A DNA stretch of 6,862 nucleotides from Bryobacteraceae bacterium (GCA_025350445.1 JANXXV010000192.1:1-6862); one strand, 5' to 3'. Shown: positions 1 through 6,597, counted from the first letter of the stretch. Notes: generated from the sequence alone by a model not told the origin. Translations and numbers: made by a program.

Positions 1-1
1 G

Positions 2-808
2 AAGAAAATGACGCGCGGGCCGGAGTACATGGAACTTGGCGCGCTTGAGGACCTCGCCAAACTGCAAACCCATCTTGCCTGGCAGACGCTGCAATTCGTG
101 CTGCCGAAGAGTGCCCCTTCAGAGCAGGAATTCCGTAAGCGCCAGACGATTCCGCGGCTCGACGCGCTGGAAAACTATGTTCGCGGATTGCTGGCCAAGA
201 CTCCGGAGCAGAAGATTCAATTGTTCACCCAGGCGGCTCACCTGGAACCGAAGTATTCGCAGGCTGAGTTTCAGTTGGGGCGATTGCAATGGAAAAAGAA
301 GAGCTATCGCGCCGCTGCCGAGAGCCTGACGAAACTGGAGCCCGGCGGGGACCACTACAGAGAAGCATCTTTTCTGTTGGGACTGTGCCGCTACCATCTG
401 GGCGATTTCCAGGGAGCGCAGGAATCGTTTCAGTTCGTGGCGCATTCGGTGCCGCTGAACGAAGTGCTGAATAATCTGGGCGCCGCGCAGTCGCGCCGGA
501 ATCTGCCTGAATCGCTGGAGAACTTCAAGAAAGCCCTGGAGGGGGATTCGGCCGACCCGGATTATCAGTTCAATGTGGGCTACGCGCTGTTCAAGCAGGG
601 CAACCTGCAAGGGGCCGCCGATAAGTTCCGTGCCGTGCTGGATCGCGATCCGGAGGATGCAGGCGCCATAACGATGCTCGGCCGTTGTTTGAAGCGGGTG
701 CCTGCCCGCGCGGCGGATTTGAAGGCGGAAGGTTTGGAACGTTTGAAGGACAATTACGAGGAGTCGGCCTACCTGCAATTGAAGGCGGTTCTCGAACCGT
801 CCCGTTAA
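2..808 (+). CDS. TPR-repeat protein, C-terminal part (5' end outside the window)
   Basis: The frame is open to the left edge, so the ATG at 8 is probably internal and the gene probably begins upstream. Numbering from that ATG gives 266 residues. Residues 9-35 look like the end of an N-terminal domain. From about residue 53 the protein is helical repeat: a first degenerate unit around 53-82 (A-L-E-N-Y...A-A-H-L-E-P), then TPR-like units at about 83-112, 117-150, 152-185 and 186-218. These show the usual spacing of G/A/L/Y-F-A and a terminal D-P, as in 'ALFKQGNLQGAADKFRAVL'. TPR arrays are protein-binding scaffolds; no catalytic motif is visible. In acidobacteria such C-terminal arrays often follow a TolB/FlgO-like or signalling domain, but that part is not in view. 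The stop is 20 bases before the phosphatase start, so the two may be functionally linked, perhaps as partner and regulator. The specific function is unknown. Confidence 0.85.
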   Translation, partial: KKMTRGPEYMELGALEDLAKLQTHLAWQTLQFVLPKSAPSEQEFRKRQTIPRLDALENYVRGLLAKTPEQKIQLFTQAAHLEPKYSQAEFQLGRLQWKKKSYRAAAESLTKLEPGGDHYREASFLLGLCRYHLGDFQGAQESFQFVAHSVPLNEVLNNLGAAQSRRNLPESLENFKKALEGDSADPDYQFNVGYALFKQGNLQGAADKFRAVLDRDPEDAGAITMLGRCLKRVPARAADLKAEGLERLKDNYEESAYLQLKAVLEPSR

Positions 809-812
809 TCTG

Positions 813-818
813 TATAAT
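813..818 (+). promoter_or_regulatory. Candidate -10 box (TATAAT) for the PP2C gene
   Basis: A perfect TATAAT lies just after the TPR stop codon and ends exactly 10 bases before the phosphatase ATG at 829. It is preceded directly by TG. No good -35 hexamer is seen 16-18 bases upstream. A start site about 7 bases downstream of the box would leave a leader of only 3-5 bases, which fits the absence of any Shine-Dalgarno sequence. A chance match in a short AT-rich gap is possible. Confidence 0.42.
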
Positions 819-828
819 CAAGAATCTA

Positions 829-1551
829 ATGTTGGAAGCATTCGGCCTTTCGGACCCAGGTTGTATCCGGACGAACAACGAAGACTATTTCATGCTGGTG
901 GCGCCCCTCGACTTGTATCTGGTGGCGGATGGCATGGGCGGAGCGCAGGCAGGCGAGCACGCCTCCAAGCTGGCCGTGGAAACGGTAGTCGACTTCATCG
1001 TCAAGGCTGGCGGCACCAGCGGAGAAGTGTTGCTGAACGCGGTGCAGGAGGCGAACAAGCGGGTGCTTGCCGCCGCCGATGGCGACGCGACGCTGCATGG
1101 CATGGGCACCACGCTGACCGCTTGTTGGAAAGTTGGCCCTGAGTTGCTGGTGGCCAACGTGGGCGACAGCAGGGCCTACGTCTTCCAGGGCGGCGAACTG
1201 CATGTGATCACCGAAGACCAGACCTGGATCAATGAAGTGGGCCGCCGCCTGGGTTTGGGCGACGATGCACTGCGAACGCATCCGATGCGTCATGTGCTTA
1301 CGATGGCGATCGGGGTGAGTGAGAGCCTGCGGATTCACTCGTACGCGGTGCCGTTGGAACACGGCGCGCTATTTCTGTTGTGCAGCGACGGTCTGCATGG
1401 CGTGGTGACGCCGGTGGAAATTGTCGAGGCTCTTTCCGGCGCTGGAACGCTGGAAGACAAGTGCAAGATCCTGATTGATACAGCGAAGCGGGCGGGCGGT
1501 CCGGACAACGTGACCGCGGTGCTGCTACGGAACGAAAACAACGGACAGTAA
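829..1551 (+). CDS. PP2C-family (PPM) serine/threonine protein phosphatase
   Basis: This cytosolic metal-dependent phosphatase removes phosphate from Ser/Thr residues and typically counteracts Hanks-type kinases (Stp1/PrpC-like). It has 240 residues, the normal length of a single-domain bacterial PP2C. The motifs appear in order: R14-x-x-N17-E18-D19 near the N-terminus, D34-G-M-G-G38 (metal-binding Asp), G-M-G-T-T at 91-95, G112-D-S-R115, the flap-like segment 130-162 ending in A-I-G, S186-D-G-L189 and G224-P-D-N227. All acidic residues expected to hold the two metal ions are present, so it should be active. There is no signal peptide, membrane segment or extra sensory domain. The frame runs upstream to 685 inside the TPR gene, but the family's N-terminus begins '[11 protein letters not shown]', so the ATG at 829 is the right start. 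No Shine-Dalgarno site precedes it. Its last 11 bases overlap the proposed thiD start, which suggests translational coupling. No kinase is in the window, so the target is unknown. Confidence 0.96.
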   Translation: MLEAFGLSDPGCIRTNNEDYFMLVAPLDLYLVADGMGGAQAGEHASKLAVETVVDFIVKAGGTSGEVLLNAVQEANKRVLAAADGDATLHGMGTTLTACWKVGPELLVANVGDSRAYVFQGGELHVITEDQTWINEVGRRLGLGDDALRTHPMRHVLTMAIGVSESLRIHSYAVPLEHGALFLLCSDGLHGVVTPVEIVEALSGAGTLEDKCKILIDTAKRAGGPDNVTAVLLRNENNGQ

Positions 1552-2338
1552 GAAGCCAGTCGCGCTGACCATCGCCGGTTCCGATCCCAGTGGCGGTGCG
1601 GGCATCCAGGCGGATCTTAAAACCTTCCATCAATTCGGCGTTTACGGCGAAGCGGCAATCACGCTAATCACGGTGCAGAATACGCAGCGGGTAGATCGGG
1701 TGCATTGTTTGCCGCCGGATCTTCTGATCGGGCAGATTCGCGCTGTGGTGGAGGATATTCCGCCGGACGCGGCGAAGATCGGCGCGTTGGGGAACCTGGA
1801 ACTGCTGCTGGCGGTAGCGGAGATCGCGGCTGAGTTTCGATTCCCGCTGGTGGTGGATCCGGTGATGATCAGCAAGCACGGAGCGGCGCTGATGAGCGTC
1901 GAAGCGCGGTCGGCTTTCCTTGACCGCCTGGCGCCGCTGGCCACACTGCTCATGCCGAATCTGTTTGAGGCCGCTGCTCTGACCGGAGAGCCGGTTGCCG
2001 GAGTGGACGGGATGCGGCGGGCGGCCGAGCGTCTGTGCCGGCTTGGGGCGCGCGCGGTGCTGGTGAAAGGCGGCCACCTGGAAGGGATGGCAACTGACAT
2101 TCTGCTGGCCGACGGCGAGTTTTACGAGTTTAACGGTGTGCGGGTGGATACGGTACATACGCATGGAACGGGTTGTACGTATTCCGCGGCTATCACTGCT
2201 TGTTTAGCCACCGGGTTCGCGCTGCCGGAAGCGGTGCGGCGGTCAAAGCAATTCATTAGCGAGGCGATTCTGACTAACCCTGGGCTTGGGAAGGGGAATG
2301 GCCCGGTGAACCATCACGCCGGAGTATACCCGCGTTAA
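1541..2338 (+). CDS. thiD: Hydroxymethylpyrimidine/phosphomethylpyrimidine kinase (ThiD), apparent ACG start
   Basis: ThiD phosphorylates HMP and then HMP-phosphate to HMP-pyrophosphate, the pyrimidine half of thiamine. It is a ribokinase-fold cytosolic enzyme. From the proposed start it has 265 residues, the usual family length. Key motifs are [16 protein letters not shown] at 12-27 (substrate pocket), V105-D-P-V-M109, M-P-N-L-F-E-A in the middle, V-K-G-G-H, the anion-hole segment T207-H-G-T-G-C212 with the catalytic Cys, and G-x-G-P-V-N-H near the end. The frame is open from 1514, after a TGA at 1511, but has no ATG, GTG or TTG before a GTG at 1673. Starting at 1673 would delete the first 44 residues, including the whole substrate motif. 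ACG at 1541 gives '[13 protein letters not shown]', just like relatives. GGA at 1529 could act as a weak ribosome site. No TPP riboswitch or other thi gene is visible. The function is certain; the start is not. Confidence 0.92.
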   Translation, partial: TDSKKPVALTIAGSDPSGGAGIQADLKTFHQFGVYGEAAITLITVQNTQRVDRVHCLPPDLLIGQIRAVVEDIPPDAAKIGALGNLELLLAVAEIAAEFRFPLVVDPVMISKHGAALMSVEARSAFLDRLAPLATLLMPNLFEAAALTGEPVAGVDGMRRAAERLCRLGARAVLVKGGHLEGMATDILLADGEFYEFNGVRVDTVHTHGTGCTYSAAITACLATGFALPEAVRRSKQFISEAILTNPGLGKGNGPVNHHAGVYPR

Positions 2339-2364
2339 TCCGTGTTCAACAGTGGCCCAAATTC

Positions 2365-2493
2365 TTAGCCACTTACCAACGCAGATGCATACGGATTTTG
2401 GGTGGCGAATTCTTGGATATTGCGGCATCTTCCGCGGGGTGTTTCATCCAGCTTGCGGAAGGCGTCCATGGTGAGGCCCAACCCGGCAAGCAT
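2365..2493 (-). CDS. Possible small protein or gene remnant, 42 codons
   Basis: The minus strand has an ATG at 2493 and a TAA at 2365-2367. The frame is open for a further 16 codons upstream, to a TAG. The predicted peptide begins 'MLAGLGLTMDAFRKLDETP' and ends '...NPYASALVSG'. Its composition looks protein-like: a hydrophobic start, balanced charge and few odd residues. Third positions are moderately GC-rich. The region just before the ATG is purine-rich (AGAAAGAAGAA) without a clear GGAGG. I do not recognise the family. It could equally be the tail of a decayed larger gene or a chance frame, because 42 codons is too short to judge by eye. Confidence 0.25.
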   Translation of the reverse strand: MLAGLGLTMDAFRKLDETPRGRCRNIQEFATQNPYASALVSG

Positions 2494-2545
2494 TTCTTCT
2501 TTCTGCGGGATGGATTTGTTGTGTCTCCGATCTTCTTCTTCGGGA

Positions 2546-2554
2546 TGCTATCCT
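2546..2554 (+). promoter_or_regulatory. Candidate extended -10 box for the exported hydrolase gene
   Basis: TG-C-TATCCT has the layout TGnTATnnT of an extended -10 element and ends exactly 10 bases before the ATG at 2565. That is the same spacing as the TATAAT before the phosphatase gene. No convincing -35 hexamer is present, which extended -10 promoters can tolerate. Two of six box positions differ from consensus. Confidence 0.3.
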
Positions 2555-2564
2555 TGCTGGAACC

Positions 2565-4637
2565 ATGAAAAAACTGACCTTGGCGCTGCTCGCGGCATTG
2601 ACATCCTTGCATGCCGCTGGCGTTACCGTGGTCTTCGACCCGGCGAACCCGTCCATGGGGCCGTTCCCCTCCGATGCGTTGACAGTCGCCGACCCGGCGC
2701 AGAAAACGGGACGCCGGGTGAATTTGCCGGCGCCGGACTGTTCCTCGGATCGGCTCGGCTGCATCGTGCAACCGGCGCTGAACCAGTTCGACGGCTTCAA
2801 TCTCCAGCCCCGAATTCGAGTCCGGTTCTCGACCGCGGTAAATCCCGACACGTTGCGCGGCGGTATTTTCTTTGTCGCTCTCGACAACCTTTCCAATGAC
2901 GAGTTCGGGCTGCATAAGCTGAGCGATGTGGTCCCCATCAACGAAGTTGTCTACGATCCGGCGACCTTCACCGCATATGCCAAGCCCGATGCCTTTTTGG
3001 ATCAGCACCGGCGTTATGCCCTGATCGTGACAGATGGGGTGAAGGATGTTGCCGGCGACCCGGTCTCCGCCGCTCCATCGTATTTGGCGTGCCGGAGCAA
3101 CGCCGCGCTGCCCGGATGTCCGCGGATTTCCGACGTAGTCAATCTTACCGGCGCTCGATTTCTATCTTCTGTCATAGCGGCGGCCACGGTGTTCACTACC
3201 GCGAGCGCCACATCCTGGCTGGAGCGGGCTCGCGACAATCTGGCGGCGACAGATCCGGCGTTCCAGCCTGGTCCTGTCGTCGATCTGACAAGTTATTCGG
3301 GCGCGATGTGGCATCAGCAGACCGGCAGCACTCCAGTTTCTTTCACCGACACGCAATTACCATTCGCGTTGTTGCAGGGCGTGTCGCGGGTTGCATTTGG
3401 AACTTACTCGTCGCCCAATTATTTAAACGCTGGGCAGACGATCGCCATGCCGCCCACGGCCGCCCCCTTGCCGCCGGCCCTTCGCGCGGAACAAATACAG
3501 TTCAATGTGTTCTTGCCGGCCGCACCGAAACCAGCGGGCGGCTATCCGGTTGCTATCTTCGGGCACGGGCTGGGTAGCGATCGCTTTGTGTCACCCGGCG
3601 CGATTGCATCGAGCTTCGCCGCAGCCGGCTGGGCGGTAATTGCGATCGATGCCGTGGGGCATGGGCTGGGACCGCTGAGCAGCGTGATTTTCACCGCGAA
3701 GGGCGGCCAAATCGAGGTGCCCGCGCCGGGACGCGGTGTACCGCCCAATGCCAGCGGAGGGATTTCGCCGGGTGATGGCTGCCTGATACTGGCGCCGATT
3801 CCCGTGGGGGCTCGGGACTGCATCCTGCAGACCGCGGTGGATCTGATGCAATTGATGCGGGTTCTGCGATCGGGGGTGGATCTGGATGGCGACGGTAGCG
3901 TGGATCTGGATCCGGGCCGGATCGCTTATGCGGGGCATTCGCTTGGCGCGCAGTATGGCACGGTGTTCAGCGCCGTGGAACCGTCGATTTCTGTGTCTAC
4001 GTTGATTTCGGGCGGTGGCACGACCATCAGCGCTATCCGGTCGAGCCCGGGTTTTCGTCCTCTTCTCAATCAATATTTTGGTGCGGTTGCGCCGTCGCTG
4101 CTGAATGCAGGCGGCACTTTCGACGATAATGTACCGTTGCGCTATGAACCCGTGCGCGTGAACGCGGTGAAGGGTGCAATTGAGCTTCAGGAAACTTTCG
4201 AACGGGTGGAGTGGCTGACTTCGCCCGGCGATCCGCTGAACTTCGCGACGCATTTGGATTCCTCTACGCTTGCCGGCGTTCCGATCAAGCGGGTGCTGTG
4301 GCAATATCCATTCGGCGATCTTACGGCTTCCAATCCGACGGAGACGGCGCTGGTGCGCGCAGCCAATATGCGCGAATCGACGCGCGTCTATCGGGCCGAT
4401 ATCGCGCGCGCGATGAACCCCGCGTTGCCGGTGAATCCGCACAGCTTCGTTCTGGATATTTCCACGATGGCAAACCGGCCGGTAGCGCTTGCGGCGCAGG
4501 CGCAGGTAGTGGGCTTTATCGCTTCCGGCGGGAATGCGATTCCCGATCCGAATGCTTCTCTGCGAGCGATATTCGGCGGGAAGGACCTCTTCGAGGCGCC
4601 TGAATTCCTGACGGAAACGCTGAACTTCGTGAAATGA
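2565..4637 (+). CDS. Exported lipase/esterase-like alpha/beta-hydrolase with N-terminal Ig-like domain
   Basis: 690 residues. Residues 1 to about 19 form a Sec signal peptide (K2-K3, then an L/A-rich core, cleavage near A17-G19), so the enzyme acts in the periplasm or outside the cell. Residues 24-60 (F-D-P-A-N-P...P-F-P-S-D) resemble the N-terminal region of large bacterial virulence-factor-type lipases. About 75-170 resembles an SbsA/Big_5 Ig-like domain (R-V-R-F-S...Y-A-L-I-V-T-D-G-V-K-D...G-D-P-V). The hydrolase core follows: oxyanion-type F332-G-H-G335, A-I-D-A-V-G-H-G, the nucleophile elbow G457-H-S459-L-G461, a likely acid in F-G-D585-L-T and a likely base in N-P-H626-S-F. Just before the elbow, residues 439-449 (D-L-D-G-D-G-S-V-D-L-D) form a calcium-type DxDxDG loop. 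The substrate cannot be read from the sequence; an ester, lipid or polyester is likely. The ribosome site is poor: GGA lies only 3 bases before the ATG. The gene stands alone, facing a convergent neighbour. Confidence 0.92.
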   Translation: MKKLTLALLAALTSLHAAGVTVVFDPANPSMGPFPSDALTVADPAQKTGRRVNLPAPDCSSDRLGCIVQPALNQFDGFNLQPRIRVRFSTAVNPDTLRGGIFFVALDNLSNDEFGLHKLSDVVPINEVVYDPATFTAYAKPDAFLDQHRRYALIVTDGVKDVAGDPVSAAPSYLACRSNAALPGCPRISDVVNLTGARFLSSVIAAATVFTTASATSWLERARDNLAATDPAFQPGPVVDLTSYSGAMWHQQTGSTPVSFTDTQLPFALLQGVSRVAFGTYSSPNYLNAGQTIAMPPTAAPLPPALRAEQIQFNVFLPAAPKPAGGYPVAIFGHGLGSDRFVSPGAIASSFAAAGWAVIAIDAVGHGLGPLSSVIFTAKGGQIEVPAPGRGVPPNASGGISPGDGCLILAPIPVGARDCILQTAVDLMQLMRVLRSGVDLDGDGSVDLDPGRIAYAGHSLGAQYGTVFSAVEPSISVSTLISGGGTTISAIRSSPGFRPLLNQYFGAVAPSLLNAGGTFDDNVPLRYEPVRVNAVKGAIELQETFERVEWLTSPGDPLNFATHLDSSTLAGVPIKRVLWQYPFGDLTASNPTETALVRAANMRESTRVYRADIARAMNPALPVNPHSFVLDISTMANRPVALAAQAQVVGFIASGGNAIPDPNASLRAIFGGKDLFEAPEFLTETLNFVK

Positions 4638-4651
4638 GCGCAGCCGGCTTT

Positions 4652-5572
4652 TTAGAGATTGCCGCCCGAGAGGATGATGCCGGCTGAACGGATGTCTGCG
4701 GGGAGCTTGTGGAAGAGGCATGCGGCCGCGCCTACTGCGCCGCTGGGCTCTACCACGATCTTCATGCGGGTGCGGAGGAGCTCCATAGCCGTAAGGATTT
4801 CCTGGTCGCTGACTAGAAGGATATCCTCTACCAAAGTTTCGATGATGGGGAACGTCAGTGCGCCTGGCTTGGTGCAGCGTAGCCCATCGGCGATTGTGTC
4901 TGGCTGGGGGATACCGACGCGCTGGCTGGCTTTGCGCGAGAGGTAATAGTCATTGCCGGCTTCGGGTTCTATGCCGAAGACGCGGATGCCTGGGTTTATG
5001 GCCTTGGCGATGATGGCCGAACCGGAGAGCAGCCCGCCGCCTCCTAACGGGACTACCAGGGCGTCCAGGTTTGGTGTTTCTTCCAGGAGTTCCAGTGCTG
5101 CTGTGCCTTGGCCGGCTATGATCCATTCGTGGTCGAAGGGGGGCACCAGGGTTGCACCGGTTTCGGCGGCGATGCGGGCGCCGATGGCTTCCCGGTTTTC
5201 GGTGAAGCGGTTGAACAGAACGACGGTGGCGCCGTAGGCTTTGGTGGCTTCGAGCTTGGCTTGCGGCGCGTCTGTTGGCATTACTATTGTGGCGCTGGTA
5301 TTTTTATATGCGGCCGCTATGGCTACTGCTTGCGCGTGGTTGCCGGATGAGAATGCTACTACGCCGCGGTGGATTTCCGCGGGTGGGATGGAGAAGAGGA
5401 AGTTGGCGGCTCCGCGGATCTTGAACGCGCCGCCGCGCTGGAAGTTTTCGCACTTGAAGTGGCAGCTTAAACCGGTGGCGGCGTCTAGCAGGTGCGATGT
5501 TAGGACCGGTGTGCGGTGGGCTATTGGTTGAATGCGGGTTTCGGCTTCGCGGATTTGGTTGGGGGTTGGCAT
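4652..5572 (-). CDS. PLP-dependent threonine dehydratase / serine racemase-family enzyme
   Basis: This is a fold-type II PLP enzyme of the threonine dehydratase/serine racemase family, 306 residues. Such enzymes deaminate L-threonine or L-serine to 2-oxobutyrate or pyruvate; some racemise serine or deaminate hydroxyaspartate. Features seen: the Schiff-base lysine K51 in A-F-K-I-R-G-A, S75-S-G-N-H-A-Q81 (N78 contacts PLP), the phosphate-binding G177-G-G-G-L-L and the ring-nitrogen serine in S302-G-G-N305. S76 matches the catalytic Ser of serine racemases, where IlvA/TdcB usually have Ala. E202 and D208 (E-P-x-x-x-x-D) match the divalent-metal site of eukaryotic-type serine racemase. There is no C-terminal ACT domain, so feedback control by isoleucine is not expected. 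The protein ends one residue after S-G-G-N, several residues shorter than relatives. Codons around residues 82-96 are rich in A-ending choices (GCA, GTA, ATA, ACA). It follows the dehydrogenase gene with a 59-base hairpin-filled gap. The precise substrate is unresolved. Confidence 0.93.
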   Translation of the reverse strand: MPTPNQIREAETRIQPIAHRTPVLTSHLLDAATGLSCHFKCENFQRGGAFKIRGAANFLFSIPPAEIHRGVVAFSSGNHAQAVAIAAAYKNTSATIVMPTDAPQAKLEATKAYGATVVLFNRFTENREAIGARIAAETGATLVPPFDHEWIIAGQGTAALELLEETPNLDALVVPLGGGGLLSGSAIIAKAINPGIRVFGIEPEAGNDYYLSRKASQRVGIPQPDTIADGLRCTKPGALTFPIIETLVEDILLVSDQEILTAMELLRTRMKIVVEPSGAVGAAACLFHKLPADIRSAGIILSGGNL

Positions 5573-5581
5573 TTTGTAAGA

Positions 5582-5625
5582 GCGGAGGCTGGGGCCTCCG
5601 TGCGGGCGGGGGCGTCCGCCCTCCT
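5582..5625. repeat. Tandem GC-rich hairpins (REP-like element)
   Basis: Two palindromes stand side by side. CGGAGGC-TGGG-GCCTCCG at 5583-5600 has a 7-base stem and 4-base loop. GGGCGG-GGGCGT-CCGCCC at 5604-5621 has a 6-base stem and 6-base loop. The outer GGAGG (5584-5588) can also pair with CCTCC at 5620-5624, so alternative folds exist. The element fills most of the gap between the dehydrogenase stop and the dehydratase start, and one stem ends 10 bases before that ATG. Neither hairpin is followed by a T-tract in either direction, so a classic terminator is unlikely. The architecture is like REP/BIME intergenic repeats; whether copies occur elsewhere in the genome cannot be seen here. Confidence 0.6.
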
Positions 5626-5631
5626 GGTCAT

Positions 5632-6597
5632 TTAGTAGCCTGCTTTTTTGTCTACGATGTTTTGCAGCGGCTCGCCTTTAGTGAAGCGCTCGAAGTTGGT
5701 GATGAATAGCTCTACCGCTTCTTCCATCCAGGTGGCGGTATGGTCGGCGCAGTGCGGCGAGAGAAGCACGTTGTCGAGCTTCCAGTAGGGGTGATCCTGG
5801 GGCAGCGGTTCCTTATCGAAGACGTCTAGCCCGGCGCCTTTGATGCGCTTATTCTGCAGCGCTTTGACCAGCGCCGATTCTGAGATTACGGGGCCGCGGC
5901 CGACATTGATTACCACGGCGGTGGGCTTCATGGCGGCGAATTCATTCTCGCCGATCAGGCCGCGGGTTTCGTCGGTTAGCGGGGCGGCGGCTAATACATA
6001 GTCGCAGACGGCCATCATCGCGGCGCGGTCTTCGATGGGGTAGAACTTGTCCACAATGGGGTCGGTCGCCAGTTCCGGACGGCGGCGGAGGGCTACGATT
6101 TTCATGCCCAGGGCATGGGCGCGCTCGGCGGTGGCTCGGCCGATTTCTCCGTAGCCGACGATGCCGAGGGTGCGGCCGTGGATCTCTTCCACATCGAATT
6201 GGTCCCATACGCCGGCTTCCTGACTGCGGACCATGCGGCGCAAGTCTTTGGCAAAGAAGAGCATGGCGGAAATGGCGAATTCCCCGAGGGAGCGCTTGAA
6301 GACGCCGCGGGAATTGGTGATTGGAACCGGGCTTTCGATCAGTTCGGGGAAGAGCGTGTTCTCGACGCCGGCGGAAAGGGAGTGTACCCACTGGACTTTG
6401 CGGGCTGAGTTCCAGATTTGTTTGAGGGTCTCGCCGTTGCCCAAGCCGTTGAGGATGATATCGGCCTCGGGAGCGGCGGATTCGAAGGCGTCGGCGTTGC
6501 GGCCGACGGTGATGGTGGTGGAATCGGGCAGCTTTTCAAGGACGGAGAGGTGCCTGGCGTTGGGGTTCGAGATGACAAGGAGGTTCAGGGGACGCAT
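5632..6597 (-). CDS. D-2-hydroxyacid dehydrogenase (GhrA/SerA-like), NAD(P)-dependent
   Basis: This 321-residue cytosolic oxidoreductase interconverts 2-oxoacids (glyoxylate, hydroxypyruvate or others) and D-2-hydroxyacids. The N-terminal part (about 1-100 plus the C-terminal helix) is the substrate domain, with W70-V-H-S-L-S-A-G-V-E typical of the family. The Rossmann domain starts at about 103 and carries G148-Y-G150-E-I-G153. The strand after it ends in A-L-R171-R-R173 instead of an acidic residue, which favours NADPH over NADH. The catalytic set is complete: R234 in N-V-G-R-G, E263 in F-D-K-E-P and H282 in S-P-H. The ATG at 6597 overlaps the TGA of the frame upstream (TGATG), and no Shine-Dalgarno site is visible. 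Downstream, after 59 bases, lies the PLP dehydratase in the same orientation. The dehydratase makes 2-oxoacids that this enzyme might reduce, but this is inference. The physiological substrate cannot be assigned from motifs. Confidence 0.95.
   Translation of the reverse strand: MRPLNLLVISNPNARHLSVLEKLPDSTTITVGRNADAFESAAPEADIILNGLGNGETLKQIWNSARKVQWVHSLSAGVENTLFPELIESPVPITNSRGVFKRSLGEFAISAMLFFAKDLRRMVRSQEAGVWDQFDVEEIHGRTLGIVGYGEIGRATAERAHALGMKIVALRRRPELATDPIVDKFYPIEDRAAMMAVCDYVLAAAPLTDETRGLIGENEFAAMKPTAVVINVGRGPVISESALVKALQNKRIKGAGLDVFDKEPLPQDHPYWKLDNVLLSPHCADHTATWMEEAVELFITNFERFTKGEPLQNIVDKKAGY

Larger units (their letters stand above)
2339..2564. other. Intergenic gap between thiD and the exported hydrolase
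   Basis: This is 226 bases without a confident gene. It contains a 6-base inverted repeat (AGTGGC at 2351-2356, GCCACT at 2368-2373, 11-base loop) just after thiD. It also contains a possible 42-codon frame on the minus strand (2365-2493) and an extended -10-like box near its right end. No riboswitch, tRNA or tandem repeat is visible. Confidence 0.6.

Noticed and set aside
685..828. Longer N-terminus for the PP2C protein from the ATG at 685
   Set aside because: The extra 48 residues are Gly/Arg-rich shadow sequence inside the TPR gene, and the PP2C fold starts right after the ATG at 829.
1500..1560. TPP riboswitch before thiD
   Set aside because: The upstream region is phosphatase coding sequence, and no thi-box-like pattern is visible there.
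1673..1675. GTG at 1673 as the thiD start
   Set aside because: It would remove 44 residues, including the [14 protein letters not shown] substrate motif that is perfectly preserved upstream.
2351..2373. AGTGGC / GCCACT inverted repeat after thiD as a rho-independent terminator
   Set aside because: The stem is only 6 bases with an 11-base loop, and no T-tract follows on either strand.
2373..3008. 211-codon minus-strand open frame across the hydrolase start
   Set aside because: Most of it is antisense to the well-supported signal peptide and Ig-like region, and it shows no family features.
4642..4685. AGCCGGCT palindrome followed by TTTTT in the convergent gap, plus a second GCCGGCT at 4679-4685, as a terminator
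   Set aside because: The first palindrome has no loop, and the 7-base pairing with the second copy needs a 30-base loop inside the dehydratase coding end. The T-run lies inside the loop and not after the stem.
3591..4721. 376-codon minus-strand open frame opposite the hydrolase
   Set aside because: It is a shadow of a GC-rich gene: Arg/His/Ala-rich, with no recognisable motif, and it runs over the ends of two well-supported genes.
5582..5625. G-quadruplex in the G-rich hairpin region
   Set aside because: Only three runs of three or more G are present, and the palindromic stems explain the composition better.
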